Part shown: positions 44,385-56,525 of the stretch, piece after piece | How positions within the stretch are numbered: position 1 is the first letter of the stretch | Layout: every line of letters starts with the position of its first letter | Assembly: GCA_020746875.1 (NCBI GenBank) | Contig: JAGTJL010000013.1 | Span: 2,046,001 to 2,110,000 of the forward strand | Direction of reading: 5' to 3' | DNA: 64,000 bases | From: Rhexocercosporidium sp. MPI-PUGE-AT-0058 | Lineage: Eukaryota > Ascomycota > Leotiomycetes > Helotiales | Position numbers and translations under genes: made by a program | The notes under the pieces: generated by a model | Seen by the model: the letters and a program-made list of their open reading frames with translations, nothing else | Database searches by the model: none | Told to the model about the DNA's origin: nothing

Positions 44385-47300
44385 ATGTCCATCCCTGCGT
44401 AGCGAGAAACCCCTCGTGCCGAGAAAAATATTAGGTACCTTAACTTTAAGAAACTCAAGCTTTATATAAATACCAAAAACTCCTAGAATTTTATAATAAT
44501 TACCTACTTTAACTACTCCTATACACTCTTATTAAGGCTAATTAAAAAATTATATTCGTATTATCGTCGTTACGCCTAATCTATAGAGGTTATTATTTTA
44601 TAATATAATAAGACTCGCCCACTATAGTATTACAAACAATCTTTTACTATTGTCGCAATTTATAAACCATTTTTATATAAGCCTATAAGTCGTTTAAGAC
44701 TATTAAGAAGTCATCGCTAGCCTTGTTATTATTGTAATATGAAAATTTATGTAATGTCGCCACGTAAGGTAATACCTCTTATTAAAGCCACTAATTGGGT
44801 TTAGTTAATAAGTTATAGAATCTCGCTTATGTAATCACTTACTAAGTATAGTATATGTGGTTACATTCCCGTAAGACTGCGTTTAATTAAGTCGTTTACA
44901 TGAGCGCCTTAATCCGACATCCTCTTCTAACACAACGTATTCCGACTTTAATATTAAATTTTCATTAAGAATTCGCCTTTTAAGCTATCTTAATGTTAAT
45001 AATATAATACGCCTACTTTAATATAATAATAAGGGCGGGTTTAACTTAACGACATTTTTTGCCGATAAGATTCCTAAGGAATACACTATATTTTCGCATA
45101 TATAAAAAGAAGACAAAATAATATTAAAAGATTTACGAAATAGTACCGGCACGGAAAAGGCTAATTATAAAAAGATACGGTTTTACGGAGAATAAGCGAG
45201 GCATAATAACTTATAATACTTTTGAGTTGACATATACTATATTGACAAATCTAATAGCGCTGAGCTTATGGAGGCCATTAACTTTATGTTCCGCTGGTAT
45301 TGCGAGTCGACTAAATGCTACGTCTATTTATTAGATATATATAGAAATTCTATTAACGTTAAGAACTGAGGATAAGAATCTGCACTTCGGGAAAGTAAAT
45401 GGTTTACTCGAGGCTGGACGCTTTAAGAACTAATTGCTTTAATATTTATTAAATTCTTCTCGAAGAAAGGAGAGCTATTAGGTAATAAGTTAACTCTAAA
45501 ACAATATATTTGTTAAATAATAGGGATTCCCGCGAAAGTTCTTCGAAGAAGCCCTTTGTCTAATTTTAATATTGCCGAGCGAATGTTATAGGCGGGGAGG
45601 CGCAAAACTACTTATGAAGAAGATTAAGTATATTCATTGCTTAACATCTTCGATATTAGCATACCAGTAATCTATAGAAAAGGGAGAGAAAAGGCGTATA
45701 GACGACTCCGAGAGGAGATTGACAAGGCATTAAAAGGTAAGCTCTTTTTTTAATTAGCTTATGGAAAGATAACTCAGACTTAATAATGTCTATAGTCACA
45801 AAAAGCAGCATAGACGGTCTAAAGGTAGATATAGCTCCTCTTACTCTAATTCGAAATATTAAGCTAAGGGTTCTATTTAATTAAGAACGGATGCTAGCCG
45901 ACGAAAGTTTGGTAAACCTTGGATTCCTTTTGCTAAGTTAAAACAGCTACGGAATACCGCGTCACAAGTTTAATCTATAAAAAGCATTATTCGCTGCTGT
46001 TAATTACGGAGTACATCTAGCAGTTATCCGGCTTCTGGAATACGAGCCTAACTTGGAGTTGAATATCTATAATTACGTAACGCCTTACGGCAAGTGGAAA
46101 GGATTTAGAGAAGAGCCACTTTTAACGTAATAAAAAGCAACAATACTCAAATGGCGGCTATTCTTCTTTAAGCTAGAGCTAACCCTAATTAAAGCTTTAT
46201 ATATTCTCTTCTTTATTATATAATTATAATTGAGAATTTGGAGATGGCTAAATTGCTTTTATAAAACAGTGTAAGTCTCGACCGCAATAGCAATTTAAGG
46301 AGGGTATCGTTAATATTAAACGCGTTATTTTTTGGGTCTGGGAAAGATTGCTTATATAAGATGATAGAGCTACTATTGAATTATAAAGCCGACATAAAGG
46401 CTAAAGGCGATTATAAACAAATATTACTTTTTAAAGCAATGTATTTTAATATAAGATAATATTATGATAATTATGCTTTTATACGCATGCTTTTAAAAAG
46501 GGGCGCTTACGTTAATGCTTAGGATAATTATAGGGTTACTCCTTTATATAAAATTACATAACATGTCGAGTTTAAACGTTAGGAGGAAAATGATCGGTTT
46601 GGACTAGAACACATAAGAGAGCTTTTAATATATTACGGCGAAATAATAAATAAATAAAAACGAATATACTTTTTATTAAGTAGTTATTTTATATATTATG
46701 TCATTTTCTATTTACGCTTTAAGTTGATTATTTTCTAAGTTTTGGCTGTTCCGGGTTATGGTTAGCGCGATTTAGCTTTTCGTCCGATATAATTACGTGT
46801 AATAAAATGCTCTCACTTGTTTAACTAAAGTAGATTTGGGCTTTATATCTACGTCATCCACTCTTACTTCTTAGAGATATTTAGAGCTAGAGGCACTAAA
46901 GGAGCTAATTTATATTAATAAATGATTACATAAGTAAAGTCCAGTAACTTAAGCTATGTTATAATCACGTGTCGTACAGGGTTGCCTAATTAAGGTACTA
47001 ATACGAGTAGCGATTTAATATGAATTTGTATACTATAACAGCCACAACGTTAATAAAACATTTTAGCCTATTAATAAGGTTTTAGGGCTTAAATACGACC
47101 CTTTTACGTATGCTAAGGAAAATGAAAGTTAAGTAATCGAGCTGTTCTTAAGGAACTTTATTATATTATAAAAGGAGACTGCCTATAAATTAAGCGCGAG
47201 GGCGACGGTATAAACATAATTCGTTAATAAGGAAGAGCTTAGGGTATTTAAATATAAGTTCGGAATATAATATTTATAATATTATAAGGAATATTAATAT

Positions 47301-47385
47301 TTACACATAGTTTAAGTTACTTAAAGTTAAAGTACTTATTATTTTTCTCGGCACGGCGGGTTTCTCGTTACGCAGGGACAGACGT
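44385..47385 (+). mobile_element. 3.0-kb TA-inserting element carrying a HET-ankyrin gene
   Basis: Inverted repeats of about 90 bp: left from 44385 (ATGTCCATCCCTGCGTAGCG, damaged) and right ending 47385 (TACGCAGGGACAGACGT), with CGTGCCGAGAAAAATA inside both and further matching TTAACTTTAAG. TA stands on each side (44383-44384, 47386-47387). The ends begin ACGTC like the Pogo/Fot-like elements at 4993 and 29691. The interior reads as a host-type HET-ankyrin gene; no transposase motifs were found. It is therefore a non-autonomous unit with captured cargo, or a host gene that lies between two element ends. Confidence 0.75.
45020..46600 (+). pseudogene. HET-domain protein with ankyrin repeats, RIP-degraded
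   Basis: The frame can be followed through stops: DKIPKEYTIFSHI, then NKAGY-like TEKANYKKIRFYGE, then VDIYYIDKSNSAELMEAINF, MFRWYCESTKCYVYLLD, SKWFTRGWTL-stop-ELIA, and RRLREEIDKALK. These are the successive signatures of the HET domain (ILSHTW, FWVDTCCIDK, WFTRGWTLQELIAP). The stop in GWTLQELIA is TAA for CAA. From about 45985 ankyrin-like sequence follows: VNYGVHLAVIRLLEYEPNLE, MIELLLNYKADIKAK and FIRMLLKRGAYVNA. HET proteins trigger heterokaryon-incompatibility cell death in filamentous fungi; this copy cannot be translated. Confidence 0.85.
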
Positions 47386-47387
47386 TA

Positions 47388-47656
47388 TTTAGATTAATAA
47401 AAGAGCCGCATCTTAATTAAGTTTAGATTTTTGAAACTAAACTAAAAATAGTTAGTATATACTAAGAATAGATTTGGTCAAAGCTTTAGAAGCTCGGTTA
47501 ATTTAGATTAAGCGAGGATTAATCCTAAACTTATTTATATTATATATAATATATAATTAAGAAGCTAATTAATAAGAGACAATAAGCTAGTGAGTTTATA
47601 AATAGACTACTAATAGTAATTTCTATTTTAAGATTAAATTTTGTAGTATTTTATTT
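47388..47656. other. Short AT-rich spacer between elements
   Basis: Contains no recognisable gene. Confidence 0.35.
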
Positions 47657-47859
47657 GTGAGAAATAGGCGAGCGAGCCAATCAGTATGAGGAAGCGCAGT
47701 AAGTGAGAACACGTGATCAAAGAGAGAGAATTGCTTGCTTACTTGCTTGAAGAGCTAGAAGAGTTCTTCGGTAGTTATATACCAAATAATAGCTTCTCTA
47801 AAAGCTTCTACGATTACGTAACTAATTACGTAACTTATACGAGCTACGTTATTGAATAC
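47657..47859 (+). repeat. Solo arm of the long-inverted-repeat element
   Basis: About 203 bp matching the arms at 32575 and 33850 (GTGAGAAATAGGCGAGCGAG ... GAGCTACGTTATTGAATAC), then diverging abruptly. No facing partner was found downstream, so this is a truncated copy. Confidence 0.8.
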
Positions 47860-47882
47860 AACTTTCCTATCACTGCTTTTCT

Positions 47883-48179
47883 GTGGAAGACTTTCGATTA
47901 TTCCAACATCTCATCGACAAAATCTCAAGGTTAAACAAAAACCATTACAGATTCAAGCTCGTGGGCGTCCTTCGTTATCTATTTCCGCAAGGTTTGAAGG
48001 CTAACTCTTGCGAGAACAGAAATATGTGTCAATCTACAAGCTCATTACCGGTCAACATGGTTGTGGCTGGAGCCGTCGAACCGATAGTTGATCAGCTCAC
48101 CTACCATGTGGATTGCTCCAAATGTGGCACAGCTGTCAAAAAGGGATCGAAGTGTTCAAAATGCGATACAAAGAATTAA
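47883..48179 (+). CDS. Possible small zinc-ribbon protein
   Basis: The C-terminal part of a 98-codon frame reads MVVAGAVEPIVDQLTYHVDC then SKCGTAVKKGSKCSKCDTKN, with two CxxC knuckles spaced as in zinc ribbons. The N-terminal part (MEDFRLFQHLIDKI...) is less convincing, and the real start may be the ATG at 48057 or lie in an upstream exon. It sits in a 500-bp island of ordinary composition between two repeats. No function assigned. Confidence 0.4.
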   Translation: MEDFRLFQHLIDKISRLNKNHYRFKLVGVLRYLFPQGLKANSCENRNMCQSTSSLPVNMVVAGAVEPIVDQLTYHVDCSKCGTAVKKGSKCSKCDTKN

Positions 48180-48371
48180 AAGCTTGATCAACCTCGACCA
48201 AGCTAGAATTGTGGTGAGCAAGATTTTTGCATGTTCTCGGTCTGGTCTGTTGTCGACTAACTTGGTTTTAGTAGTAAGAGGGAGAGAGATGCTCAGATTG
48301 CTGATGTCTTCTGTTTGGGGTGCGTTTTTCATAGCTAGAGGGTTATCTGCCTCATGTTAAAACAGTAAATA

Positions 48372-48558
48372 TGTAATGATCACTGGCCGCTGAGGTGACT
48401 ATGGCACAATAAAATAGCTAGAGAAGCGCTGTAGACTCGCTGGTGATATTTCAATTATATAGAAGCTAATTATTAAGGAGGGAAGATTACCTCTTCCCTT
48501 TTACTGTCTTTATAAGAGCAATGATTACGCAATTAGCGCTAAGAGCATAAATCATTAT
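48372..48558 (-). repeat. Left (3') LTR
   Basis: 187 bp; differs from the right LTR mostly by transitions, and its last bases are CATTATA where the right copy has CATTACA. Confidence 0.88.
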
Positions 48559-48839
48559 AATATCTCCTCTCTTATTTACTTTTGTCTTAAAAGTGAAGAT
48601 ATACTATAGCCCTTAACCAGCGCTACACTAGCGATTCGCCAATAAATCAAATTTTCTGCTATTTATTCTAAAAGTGAATTCTAGAAAAAATAAAATAAAG
48701 TAAAAGCTACTAATAAAAAAGGCCTAGCGCCTACTAAGTATATAATACTTCTCCCTCCTTACAACCTTTTTCAACTAATAATAATAATTATAATAAACTA
48801 TAAGTTATAATTACCCTTCGATCTTAATAATATCGTCTT

Positions 48840-49860
48840 TTAATAAGTACTTAGCCGGCGGTTCCTCTGGCCGTAAGCGCAAAAGCAAGACCTCTAGCTT
48901 TACTGCGATTAACGCCAGCAATACCTCGACTAAACGCCAGCAAACTTCAATAACTTCCTTAAAGATAACTAATACTAACGACTAAAATAATAATAATAAG
49001 AATTTTAAGAATAACGTCTGATCTTTTTAATAAATTCTGTTCGAAGGAAAGAAAGATACGCGTATTCGATTTTTAAGTAGAGCTATTATGAATAAAAGCG
49101 ACGTTTATTAGGAGCTATGCCTACGTTACGCCGGCGAAGTCTAAGAGTTCCTCGATCTTTAATGCTTTAATAACTCTAGCTTATTTATTATAAAGTATTT
49201 AAATTATTATAAGAAGGGCAAGCCGTATAAATTAATAAGTTAAATTTTTTCTACTCGTTGACGAGGCATAAGCTAATAACCGGCGAGGTCCCGGCTAAGT
49301 TAAAATCACTTCTCGACAATCTCCTTAAAGCTGCCTCTTAATTTAACTTTAATAAGATTAAGTAAGTCGATCTTAATATTACTTAATTTATTTTTAATTA
49401 AAAGAAGCGTCGCGTTAATCATTTTATTAAAGTTTTTGACGCTAAAGCTCAGAAGTCTTTATAAAAGCCTGTAATATCCTTAATTAAAGAGCTTTATATT
49501 AGCGTTATATCGGCGATTAACGGGCTACGCGGCGCGCTAATCTTAACTTTTTCCTAAGAATTCGAGGACTTAAAAAAAAGTAATATTAAGCTTATAATTG
49601 AGATTTCCAGACTCCGAGAAATAAGTAAACCTAATATTCGTTAATAAGTTTCTTATTAACCTCCGGCAAAAGACTTTTAAAAGGTTTACTTTAACTCCTT
49701 TAAGGACAGTATAATTAAAGACCTTAAGGCCGGAGCTACTAAGAATAGTAGCTATACTAGTATTACTGAGAACTTAAGTGATAAAGATAAGTTTACTATT
49801 ACTACTTAAGGATAAATTTAAGGTTTTTACTTAACGATTCATTAGCGAAGGACTAGCGTT
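48840..49860 (+). pseudogene. Unknown ORF relic antisense to the retrotransposon's pol
   Basis: A plus-strand frame from about 48845 stays protein-like for roughly 330 codons, broken mostly by TAA/TAG: AGGSSGRKRKSKTSSFTAIN, ELCLRYAGEV, LKKSNIKLIIEISRLREISK, KVYFNSFKDSII, LKAGATKNSSYTSITENLSD. It lies between the pol end and the 3' LTR and runs against pol. It could be an extra gene of the element or part of another nested repeat. No family recognised. Confidence 0.45.
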
Positions 49861-52800
49861 TACTTAGCGAAGCACTTTAATTTTCTGATTTTCTTAAGTA
49901 TTACGTTTTTATTATAGCGTAAATAAATAATATAAACTCCTTTTTCTTTTAGGCATTATCGTTTAAATTATAATATTTAAATACGCTTTTAAAACTATAA
50001 AACCTTATAAGTAAAAGCAAAAAGGTATATAATATTATAATATATCTCTAGCGAGTCGTCGGCGTGGCCTTAGCGACTCTCCCTCGAACCCTTCGAAGAA
50101 GCAAGAAGTTATAAGCTTATCTTCGCCGGCGCTTCGCCTTCTTTTCCGTGGCGTTTCGACTTTTTAATAACTTAATTAACTCTTAGAAATTAATAAAATT
50201 CTTTATTAACTTCTAAGAATTATACGCTAAACTAAATCCTTTTTATTTAATAAAGTATTATTCTTTGCTTTTAATTACTCGTCGATTTAAAAAAGTCTTA
50301 ATAGCTTATTACTCTTTTTTATTAACGAAGTCAAGTTAAACGACTTTCGACGATTCGCCGGGCCTTTATTAATACGACTCCAGTAATAACATATAAAAGA
50401 CGTTATATAAACGGCTATATTTAAGAAGTAATTCTAGCTTATACGCTTATTTTCTAATCTTTTTAATAATCTTAAAAGGCCTTAGAAATTAATAATTTAG
50501 CTTTTTATTTAAACGAACTATCTTAATATTCCTTAACAAAAGTAAGACTTATTATTTAACTTTAAATTTTATAAGGCAATAGTTCTTATTATATTATTTT
50601 ACTTAGTTTTCTTTAATTCTTCGCCAGTTAGTTTTTAACTTTTAGCGTTTCTTAATAACCTTTTTTATTCGTTTTTTAGCAGTCGGTATCTCCCTTCTTA
50701 TAAAATCGTCCTCGATTCCCTGGCGAGAATCCAGTAATATACCGTACCTAGCCTCATTTAGAGTCATTTTAATAAACTTATAATAAGTGTTTATATACGC
50801 GAACTTCGTTAAAAGCAAGAGATTTACTTAATTATTTTATAAATAATAAACAAAACACTTTAACTACGCTTTTAAGGCTTAGTTTTGTCGCTTTATTTAT
50901 TTATTTATTTATAAGTAAAACGCCGTCGAAAGGCCTTTTGTTATTCGTAAATAAAAATAAAGTTTCGTTTAGAATTTTAAAGTAAATATAAAGCCTTTAT
51001 TTATAATAATCGTTATAAGCAGACCGTAATCCTTAAATTAATAATTAATAAATAGGCGTGCTAAAAGCGGTATATTAATAGTTTTTAAGTATAAAATATA
51101 TTTAATATTTTTAATAAATTTATCGACAATTACTAATAAAATATTAAAGACTTTACTTATAGTATTACTTTTATAAAGTATTAAATTTATAATAAAGTCT
51201 ATTATAATTAATTTAAATGATTTACTAAGCTAGCTCGGCGCTTACATTTCGCTAGCTACTTTCTTATATCTTACTTTTATTTTTTAATAAATATTATAAG
51301 TCTTAACGTATTCTTTAACGTTTATTAATATCTTCGGCTAAAAATACTTTCGTTAAATAAGCTTTAATATCTTTTTATAATTAAAATAGCTTATAATTAA
51401 ATTATTATAATATATTTTTATAATTTTATTATAAACGGCACTATTTTAAAAGACGTAAGCTATTCGCCGGTATCTTAATAGACTATTATTATCGACACTT
51501 TAATTTAAATCCTTAGTATTTTATAATTTAACTCGCTTTTCAATAATTAAAGCGTCCCTTTTCTATAGCTTTAAGAGTAGCAAAAGAAGCGAGTTTAATT
51601 TAAAGTTTATCGTTTTAGCTTTTATAACTTTCGCTATAAGAAACCGTAGTATAATATATTTATAATTACGCTAGTTAACGTTTTACCTCTCGTCGGCTTT
51701 ACGTAAGAAATTATTTAAGCCTTTAAATAAGTTTTAAAAATTATTAAATTATATAAAAATATATTATTAATTAAGCGTAAAAGTTACTTTTATAGCTTCG
51801 GTCGACGTACTTATTATAATATTATCGCCGGCAAGTTAAGAGATATAAGTTAATCGACATAATATATTATTATCTTCTCGCCGAATACTTTCCGTCGTAT
51901 AATTAGCTATATTAAGCACGCAAATTAACTTATTTTAAAATACGCTTCGCAATTTATTTTATAAAATAAAAAATATAATATTCTCCTTATCTTTCGCTAA
52001 CTTATAGTCAGGCCTACGCGAAGGTCTATTTATAAAATTATTCTTTTTTTTTTTATAAATTATTATAAAGTCATACTTAAATAACTCCGGAGCTTATTTA
52101 ACTTATCGCCGGCTTAATATTATTATCGTTATAAAATAACGGAGATTATTATAATTTATTAACACTTTAATAAAGACTAGACTACCTTTTAAATAATGCC
52201 TCTAATATACGAAGCACTTAACGATCGCAAGAAGTTCTTAATCATATACTTTATAATTTAGCTTAATAATATTTAGCTTCTTATTAAAGAATATAATAAA
52301 ATGTCATATAGCCTTTCCTTTATCTCTCACTAGCTACTCGCTAAGTTAAAAGAAGATTCCTGCAATTGCGAATCTAAACGCATCGGTCTCTAGCCTTCTT
52401 AACTTATTAAGGTCAAAGTATATAAAAAAAAGGGTTAACGTAAATATATCCTTTAATACGTTAAAAGCTTTTTCTTTAATAATATTTTAATAAAAGGCAA
52501 GGATAAATTGCCCTTTCTTCTTACCTCTCGTTAAACTTATTATTAGCCGAATAATAATTAAGAAATTTACAATAAAGCGCCGGTAAAAGTTAGCGAAGCT
52601 AATGAAAACTTAGATATTTTTAATACTTTTAGGCTTTAACTAATCCTTAATAGTGTTTATTTAGCTTTATTTTATTAATACTTTAATAAGAGATATTATA
52701 TAATTTAAAAAGTTTATACTTTAAGTATTAAAAAAGCATTTCGACAGTTTAATAAAAAGATTTGCTTATCGTAGTCTTTTAAGGACTTAACGAACGTAAT

Positions 52801-55137
52801 TCTCGTACTGAAATAAATCCGTTAAATATATTAAAATATCGTTAAAATAAACGACATAAATAATATTTACGAGTCCCGCTAGTATATCGTTAATATATAC
52901 TTAGAATATTATCGGCGCATTAAACAGTCCGAACGGTATTACTTAATACTCGTAATACTTATAACAAGTGCGAAATGCAATTTTTTACTTATCTCTTTCT
53001 TTAATTTTAATACAATAATATATATTTTATAAATCTAAATTAATGAAAATCTTCGCGTCCCGAAGTCTATTTAACGTCTCGTTAATTAACGGCAGAAAGT
53101 ATCGATTCTTAATTATAATCTAATTTAAAGCTTTATAATCGATATATAATCGAAGGCCATTATCTTTCTTTATTATAAATAAAATAAGAGTTTTAATTAA
53201 GCTTTTACTTTTTCTTATTTATTCTTTAATTTTAAAAGATTTAAAGTAATTTTAAAGAACTTTTAATTTCGTCTTAAAGAAATTATAAATTAAAGAATAT
53301 AAAGGCTTTATACACAGTTTTAAGTCGATAGTATACTAACGACCTTATAACGAAAGCAGCTCGTTTCCTTTCTTTTTTAAAAAAACGTCCTTAAATTTAT
53401 AATATTATTATAAAATAATAAGTATATTATCGGCGTTTAACAAGCGCGTTATATTAAGGCTAAGCATTATAACGTACGCGGGCGACTCTTTTTATTAATA
53501 ACTTTTATAAACTCTTTTAGTCTTATAATATTAAAGTTATAAGTATTATTTAATTAATATAAGTATTTTTATTATTTAATTTTAAAATTAATTTAAAGAT
53601 TAATTTCTTTTAATTAAAGCTATCTTAAAATTAAGTTTATACTTAGCATATTAATAACTTTTAACTAGAGTATATTTAGTTTTATTTATCTAATTGTATT
53701 TGTAATCTCTATTTAAGCGAGAGCTATACCGTAGACAATACCTTTATTATTAAGAAAGATCTGAAATATCTTTAATCTTTCGCCGGTAAATTATAAGTCA
53801 CACTCCTTTATTATAAGCCTCGAGACAAAATTGTCTTCTGCTTTATTATTAATTAAGGCCACTAGCGTCTTTTACTTTTTATTTAATAAAATCTTCAATT
53901 GGATTTCTATCCTTTTATTTATTAACTTTAATAAAGACGTAAAAGCTACCGCAAGTCAGGCGCTCTTTTGGCGTTTGTTTTTAAACTTACCGGCATCGGT
54001 CTTTAGGCATTTATTAACATAATAGCTGAGTTTATAATATAAGTAGTATTTGACTTTCGACTTATAATTTCCCTTTTTACTTTTTTTAATTAAGATTTTA
54101 TTTAAGTTAACTTTATTAAATCGCTTTAACCGGGAATTATCTTACCTTTCGCTAGCTTTTCGTAAAAGCTTACGAAAAAGTTCCTCTTTCTTATTCTTTA
54201 ATTTTCTTTACTTCTTATTATTCCCTTTTATTAAATTATAAGTTTTTTAAAAAGTAATAGCGAAAATAACTTCTTTATAAGTCTATAATTTATTAATTTA
54301 TTTATTTTCGACGATCTTCTGGCGAGCTTTAGGCCAAATCTTATTAAAGAAAATATCTTATAATTAGCGCTTTATAAAAGGCTCGAGGTATTCCTTTAAT
54401 CCTTTTAAGTAATTAATGAATTCACGAATAAGCTAGTTAATTCTTTATTAAGCTATTTTATAAGCTTAAGAGTTAGCTACCTTTTTTAAGACGGGGAGTA
54501 ATTAAAGATTCTTTAGAAACTCTTTGTAATTTTTCTAAGTTATTATATTAAGTTTTTTTAAGGTTTATTTTTTAAATCTTTCTTAGGCATTTGCCGGTTC
54601 TTTACGAAGCAGTATTATTATTCATTTAATCTTAATTATATCGGTCGGGAATCTTTTAAAATTATAATTAAAAACACGGTTATAAGCCTATAAATACTCT
54701 ATAAGTTCTCAATAGCTCTTTCCTTTATATTCTAAAGGGATTATATATTTGCCCTTTTCTCGGCGTAAAGCCCGAGATTTGTCGACTACTATTAAGAAGC
54801 TTTTTATATTGCCTTCGTTATTCGCAAGAGTCTTTAATTTAATAAGTTAAAGAAGCTAAGCTCTTGCTACTACTTTAAGAGAGTATTACGTAAAATCGTC
54901 GCCGTACATCCGACGATGCTTAGTAATAAGGCTGTTAAGGATATTATTTCGCTTCTTAAGGGCCTGAAGTTGCTCTTATATCGCGGTAATATCATTTACT
55001 AGCGTATCTCCAGCGATTCCCTAATATCCTAGGGTATTCGATCGTTATCTTTATCGACTTGAGGCTACCGCTAATAATCTTTTAGTTTAAATTATTATAT
55101 AATAATTAAGCCAATAATAAGAGAATAGTAATTAAAA
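49861..55137 (-). pseudogene. Ty3/gypsy gag-pol remains
   Basis: On the minus strand, around 52600-53200, the translation gives LRLYIDYKALN, KNRYFLPLINETLNRL, VIPFGLFNAPIIF and VVYFNDILI. These match the Ty3/gypsy reverse transcriptase blocks LR.CVDYR.LN, MPFGL.NAP.TF and Y.DDIL, with YxDD changed to FND. Near 54000-54060 a degraded zinc-knuckle-like stretch (YYKLSYYVNKCLKTD) marks gag. Stops are dense and nearly all TAA/TAG. Confidence 0.85.
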
Positions 55138-55326
55138 TGTAATAATCACTAATACGCTAAGGTAATTATAATATAATAGAATAGCTAGAGAAGCGCTGTA
55201 GACTCGCTGGTGATATTTTAATTATATAAAAGCTAATTACTAAGGAGGGAAGATTACCTCTTCCCCCTCACTATCCTTATGAGGGCAGTGATTACGCAAT
55301 CAGCGCTAAGAGCACAGACCATTACA
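55138..55326 (-). repeat. Right (5') LTR
   Basis: 189 bp; the upstream LTR relative to the pol direction. Confidence 0.88.
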
Positions 55327-55331
55327 AAATA

Positions 55332-56525
55332 TCAAGTTTTTATCGTATTCAGCTAATTACCTACTGTGAGGTGGATATGTCACTTTAAAATGACCTTTAA
55401 GTGCTGCTAGTCTTTGAAGAGCTGTTTGAAACGAAATGTAAAAGAAATTTCTGCTATTGGAATTCTCTTAGAGTGATGGAATCTCGCTCCTTCTGACTTA
55501 GCATAATAAAATCCCTGTCGCCCAACAAAAGATAAAATTAGCATCAATATCAAAGAGGGTGTCTTTGTCCACTGGTGCGTACCCTGGCGACAAAGGAATG
55601 GATCCCTTGCTTGTTGTACTGTACCAAATTGCTGACAATCATTAGTCGAGATGAGAGAAGTATTTTCAGATCAAACGAACTGTATGCGAAAAGAAGAGAA
55701 AGCTTGGTTTTGAATGTTGTCTTGTGGAGCTTTCTCTTGCCCTGACGATTCAAATATGTGCAAACCACTTCCGAAAAAGAAAGGTCAAGCTTGCTGGAGA
55801 GCAAAATCCAATCGAGTGAATGATAGCAAACGTCCTTTGAGACATCTAGGTCCAAATCACTTCTGTTGATACAGTCCCCGTCAACAGCTGTTAAGCGAAA
55901 CGCTATTTTACACCAAAAGTTATACTTTACACTTAAGATGTATACTATATTAAGGACGACGTAGAAAAGATTCTCTTATATTAAATATTTATTATAATAT
56001 AGCCTTTAATATAGCGTATTCTAATTTGGATTTAATAATTTTTTGGTGCAATTAAATGGATACTTACTCACGTGTTCACGAAAAACGCGAGATTCCCCGC
56101 AAAATTCGACTCATATCACGCACGTGATACTTTAAAGCTTATTAACTCGCTTATATAAGATTACTAAGCTTTATGTTCAATTAATAAAATATCCGCAATA
56201 TAAAAAATAATTATATGTTAGAAGGGATAATAGGATATATAAGGCAGACTAATAATTACATAAGGTGTAAAACCATGAATTTTGGTGTAAAAAGGCCAAA
56301 TGATTAACAGCAGTTGGCTAGTACTGTACCGTGCGTGATTGCTAAATCCTACGCTAAACCCGGGCCGTTTCTTTGTTTGTTTCGTGCTTTTTGAAGCCAA
56401 GCTTGGCCCAATAATAAAGATGTGGAAAAGACATCTTGAGTCTTACCTTTCTATCCAAGATAAATTATTAACATCAACACGGCCGCTATCACCAAACACG
56501 AGCCTTCGGCACTCGGGAGTTCTTC
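55332..56525. other. Region between retrotransposon and APH gene
   Basis: A 101-codon minus-strand frame (55550-55855, MDLDVSKDVCYHSLDWILLS) is weakly protein-like but unrecognised. 55900-56330 is AT-rich. The upstream exon of the APH-like gene is probably within 56340-56525 but could not be fixed. Confidence 0.3.

Larger units (their letters stand above)
48372..55326 (-). mobile_element. Ty3/gypsy LTR retrotransposon, complete in structure, RIP-mutated
   Basis: Direct LTRs at 48372-48558 and 55138-55326, both TG..A ends (right copy TGTAATAATCACT...CCATTACA), share long blocks such as AGCTAGAGAAGCGCTGTAGA. The 5-bp target duplication AAATA is present on both sides (48367-48371, 55327-55331). 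Reverse transcriptase is readable on the minus strand, so the 5' LTR is the right one. Total 6955 bp. Confidence 0.93.

Noticed and set aside
53831..54022. Plus-strand 63-codon frame in the retrotransposon
   Set aside because: Pol and gag traces run on the minus strand here; this short frame has no recognisable content.
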